From an uncultured Verrucomicrobiota bacterium (GTDB lineage Bacteria; Verrucomicrobiota; Verrucomicrobiae; Opitutales; Opitutaceae): a stretch of 9,759 nucleotides of DNA. Numbering within the stretch: the first letter of the stretch is position 1; each line of letters begins with the position of its first letter. Positions 8,204 to 9,759 of the stretch are shown here, in pieces. The position numbers and the translations under genes were made by a program. The notes beneath the pieces were generated by a model. The model did no database searches and was not told the DNA's origin. It saw only the letters and a list, made by a program, of their open reading frames with translations. Where the stretch lies: NCBI GenBank assembly GCA_946481225.1, contig CAMLNJ010000069.1:1-9759 (forward strand). The letters run 5' to 3'.

Positions 8204-9592
8204 TCAGAGCGCGTGGATGGCGCTCTTGCTGACGGCCATCGCGGCTTCCTTTACGGCCTCGGTCATTGTCGGGTGGGCGTGGATGGTGCGGGCGAGATCC
8301 TCGGCGCTGCCGCCGTATTCCATGTGAGTGACGATCTCGCTGATCAGTTCGCCGGCGTTTTTGCCGAGGATCTGGGCGCCGAGGATCTTGTCGGTCTTGG
8401 CGTCGGCGATGATCTTCACGAAGCCGTCCCCGGCGTCGTTGGCGAGGGCGCGGGCGTTGGCGGCGAAGTTGAACTTGCCGACGTTGACCGCGATGCCCTT
8501 GGCCTTGGCGGCGTCCTCGCCGAGGCCGACGGTCGCGATCTCCGGCTCGGTGTAGATGATGGCGGGCATGAGGTCCCAGTTCACGTGGCCGTGTTTGCCG
8601 GCGATCCACTCGGCGACGGCGACGCCGTCCTCCTCGGCCTTGTGGGCGAGCATGGGGCCGTCGATCACGTCGCCGATCGCCCAGACGCCGGGGGCGGTGG
8701 TGCGGAGATGGGAGTCGACCTTGATGCGTTTCTTGTCGGTGAGCTCGACTCCGGCCTTGGCGAGATCGAGACCGTCCGCGTAGGGGCGGCGGCCGACGGC
8801 GACGAGGACCTTCTCGGCGGGGACTTCGAGGACCTTGCCGTCGCGCTCGGCGAGGAGGATCTGCTTCTTGGCGTCGTAGCCGGTGACTTTGGCGTTCACC
8901 TCGATTTTGAGGCCCTGTTTTTGGAGGATGCGCGTGTAGTTGCGGACTACGTCGTCGTCGCTCGTGGCGGCGATCTTGGGCAGGAATTCGACGATGGTGA
9001 CCTCGGCGCCGAGGCGGGCCCAGACCGAGCCGAGCTCGAGGCCGATGGCGCCGCCGCCGACGACGGCGAGGCTCTTCGGCACGGAGGCAAGGGTGAGAGC
9101 TTCGGTGCTGGAGAGAACGGTCTCGCCGTCGAACTTGAGGAAGGGCAGCTCGACTGGAGCGGAGCCGGTGGCGATGACGATGTTCTTGGCGGTGAGCGTC
9201 TGGTCGCCGACCGCGAGCGTGTTGGCCGAGGTGAACTTGGCCTCGCCGGTGATGACGGCGACCTTGCGGGCCTTGGCGAGGGCGGCGACGCCGCCGGTGA
9301 GCTTGGAGACGATGCCGTCCTTTTTCTTGAGCATGGCGGCGACGTCGATGGAGACGCCGTCGATCTTAATGCCGTGTTCGGCGGCGTGGCCTTTGGCGAA
9401 GGTGTAGTGCTCGGAAGAGGCGAGGAGGGCTTTGCTCGGGATGCAGCCGACGTTGAGGCAGGTGCCGCCGAGGGTGGCGCGTTTCTCGACGAGAGCGACC
9501 TTGAGGCCGAGCTGCGCGGCGCGAAAGGCGCAGACGTAGCCGCCGGGCCCGGCGCCGATGACGATGAGGTCGAAAGAAGAGGGGGAGGACAT
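8204..9592 (-). CDS. lpdA: Dihydrolipoamide dehydrogenase (E3 of 2-oxo acid dehydrogenase complexes)
   Basis: A 462-residue FAD- and NAD-dependent enzyme that reoxidises the dihydrolipoyl groups of E2, passing electrons to NAD+ in the 2-oxoglutarate and usually pyruvate dehydrogenase complexes. The FAD-binding GxGxxG is at 13-18 (GAGPGG). The redox disulfide is C45/C50 in 'GGTCLNVGC'. The NAD-binding glycine motif is 'VVGGGAIGLELG' (about 178-188). The second FAD motif is 'WAIGDV' (304-309), and the catalytic His-Glu pair is H440/E445 in 'HAHPTMTE'. Length and motifs are those of a complete family member. The ATG at 9592 begins just before the FAD fold, with a weak purine stretch AGAGAAAG 7 nt upstream. 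It follows sucB by 96 nt, as expected for an E2-E3 operon. A terminator follows it at 8116-8156. A long open frame on the opposite strand is a codon-bias shadow. Confidence 0.97.
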   Translation of the reverse strand: MSSPSSFDLIVIGAGPGGYVCAFRAAQLGLKVALVEKRATLGGTCLNVGCIPSKALLASSEHYTFAKGHAAEHGIKIDGVSIDVAAMLKKKDGIVSKLTGGVAALAKARKVAVITGEAKFTSANTLAVGDQTLTAKNIVIATGSAPVELPFLKFDGETVLSSTEALTLASVPKSLAVVGGGAIGLELGSVWARLGAEVTIVEFLPKIAATSDDDVVRNYTRILQKQGLKIEVNAKVTGYDAKKQILLAERDGKVLEVPAEKVLVAVGRRPYADGLDLAKAGVELTDKKRIKVDSHLRTTAPGVWAIGDVIDGPMLAHKAEEDGVAVAEWIAGKHGHVNWDLMPAIIYTEPEIATVGLGEDAAKAKGIAVNVGKFNFAANARALANDAGDGFVKIIADAKTDKILGAQILGKNAGELISEIVTHMEYGGSAEDLARTIHAHPTMTEAVKEAAMAVSKSAIHAL

Positions 9593-9608
9593 GGATGATC
9601 TTTCTCTA

Positions 9609-9673
9609 GATTCTTTCTCTTACTCTTTCTCCCTCTCTGTTCCCGAACCGGAGAAAGAGAAAGATAAAGATTT
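9609..9673. repeat. Polypurine/polypyrimidine inverted repeat between sucB and lpdA
   Basis: The left arm (9609-9632, pyrimidine-rich) and right arm (9650-9673, purine-rich) match as inverted copies at 21 of 24 positions, with the innermost 10 bp (CTCTTTCTCC/GGAGAAAGAG) perfect. The 17-nt loop holds a further small palindrome GTTCCCGAAC (9639-9648). Pyrimidine and purine tracts continue on both sides (9601-9608 and 9674-9684), so other pairing registers are possible. The transcript from sucB to lpdA would carry this as a long hairpin, 17 nt upstream of the lpdA ATG. It could process, stabilise or attenuate the mRNA, but the role is not known. The AT-richer composition is unlike the surrounding genes. 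Confidence 0.75.
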
Positions 9674-9688
9674 AAGAGAAAGAGTGGG

Positions 9689-9759
9689 TCAGACCGAGAG
9701 CAGCAGGCGGGTGGGGTCCTCGATGGCCTGCTTGACCTTCACGAGGAAGGTGACGGCTT
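9689..9759 (-). CDS. sucB: Dihydrolipoyllysine-residue succinyltransferase (E2 of 2-oxoglutarate dehydrogenase), C-terminal end only
   Basis: The last 22 codons of a minus-strand gene that enters from the right edge, reading AVTFLVKVKQAI then EDPTRLLLSV and a TGA stop. This matches the conserved end of sucB/odhB-type E2 enzymes ('EAV.FLV..K..IEDP.RLLL'), which follows the DHR..DG active-site motif, here outside the window. Pyruvate-type E2 ends differ in this stretch, so 2-oxoglutarate dehydrogenase is the better call. The lpdA gene starts 96 nt downstream on the same strand, forming the usual E2-E3 pair of the TCA cycle. Confidence 0.85.
   Translation of the reverse strand, partial: AVTFLVKVKQAIEDPTRLLLSV

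Noticed and set aside
7782..8609. A 275-codon minus-strand frame overlapping lpdA and the intergenic region
   Set aside because: Its protein is Arg/Pro/His-rich and low in complexity. It overlaps lpdA in another frame and runs across the terminator and REP unit.
8000..9598. A 532-codon open frame on the + strand opposite lpdA
   Set aside because: It is the antisense of a fully motif-supported lpdA. Its composition (Gly/Asp/Glu/Val-rich, no domains) is what GC-rich codon bias produces.
1..9759. A new defence or mobile system spanning the whole window
   Set aside because: The kinase operon, surface protein and sucB-lpdA pair have no shared operon or known functional link. No nuclease, transposase, integrase or toxin was seen on either strand.

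Overview
The window is GC-rich, with dense codon use and few recognisable Shine-Dalgarno sites. The secreted Ig/RCC1 protein with its characteristic C-terminal region, together with the GTAG-type REP repeats, resembles Verrucomicrobiota, most likely an Opitutaceae-like bacterium. That assignment is inference from style and protein families, not a database match.

Layout. (1) Bases 2-3016, + strand: a two-component signalling operon. It holds the 3' part of a hybrid histidine kinase (ATPase domain plus two receiver domains), a stand-alone DivK-like receiver overlapping it by 4 nt (ATGA), and a soluble receiver-histidine kinase fusion 19 nt further on. All phospho-acceptor and ATP-binding motifs visible are intact. 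(2) Bases 3013-3267: no intact gene. A 109-bp palindromic REPIN/MITE-like element abuts, on the minus strand, a broken copy of the 3' end of a dihydrolipoamide dehydrogenase gene with a 340-nt internal deletion. (3) Bases 3268-7710, - strand: one very large secreted protein built of three repeats of [Ig domain - seven RCC1-like blades - Ig domain] plus a C-terminal region. (4) Bases 7711-8203: upstream region of that gene, then a rho-independent terminator and a single REP unit belonging to the 3' side of lpd. (5) Bases 8204-9759, - strand: intact lpdA (E3), preceded by the last codons of sucB/odhB (E2 of 2-oxoglutarate dehydrogenase), with a strong polypurine/polypyrimidine inverted repeat between them.

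The sucB-lpdA pair is ordinary TCA-cycle housekeeping, and the kinase genes look like a phosphorelay whose inputs lie outside the window. The more unusual part lies between them. The large surface-protein gene sits between two same-orientation lpd 3' ends, each followed by a GTAG-hairpin REP unit. This suggests the gene arrived or moved by a duplication or recombination event involving these repeats. The protein itself is an internally triplicated predicted beta-propeller array.
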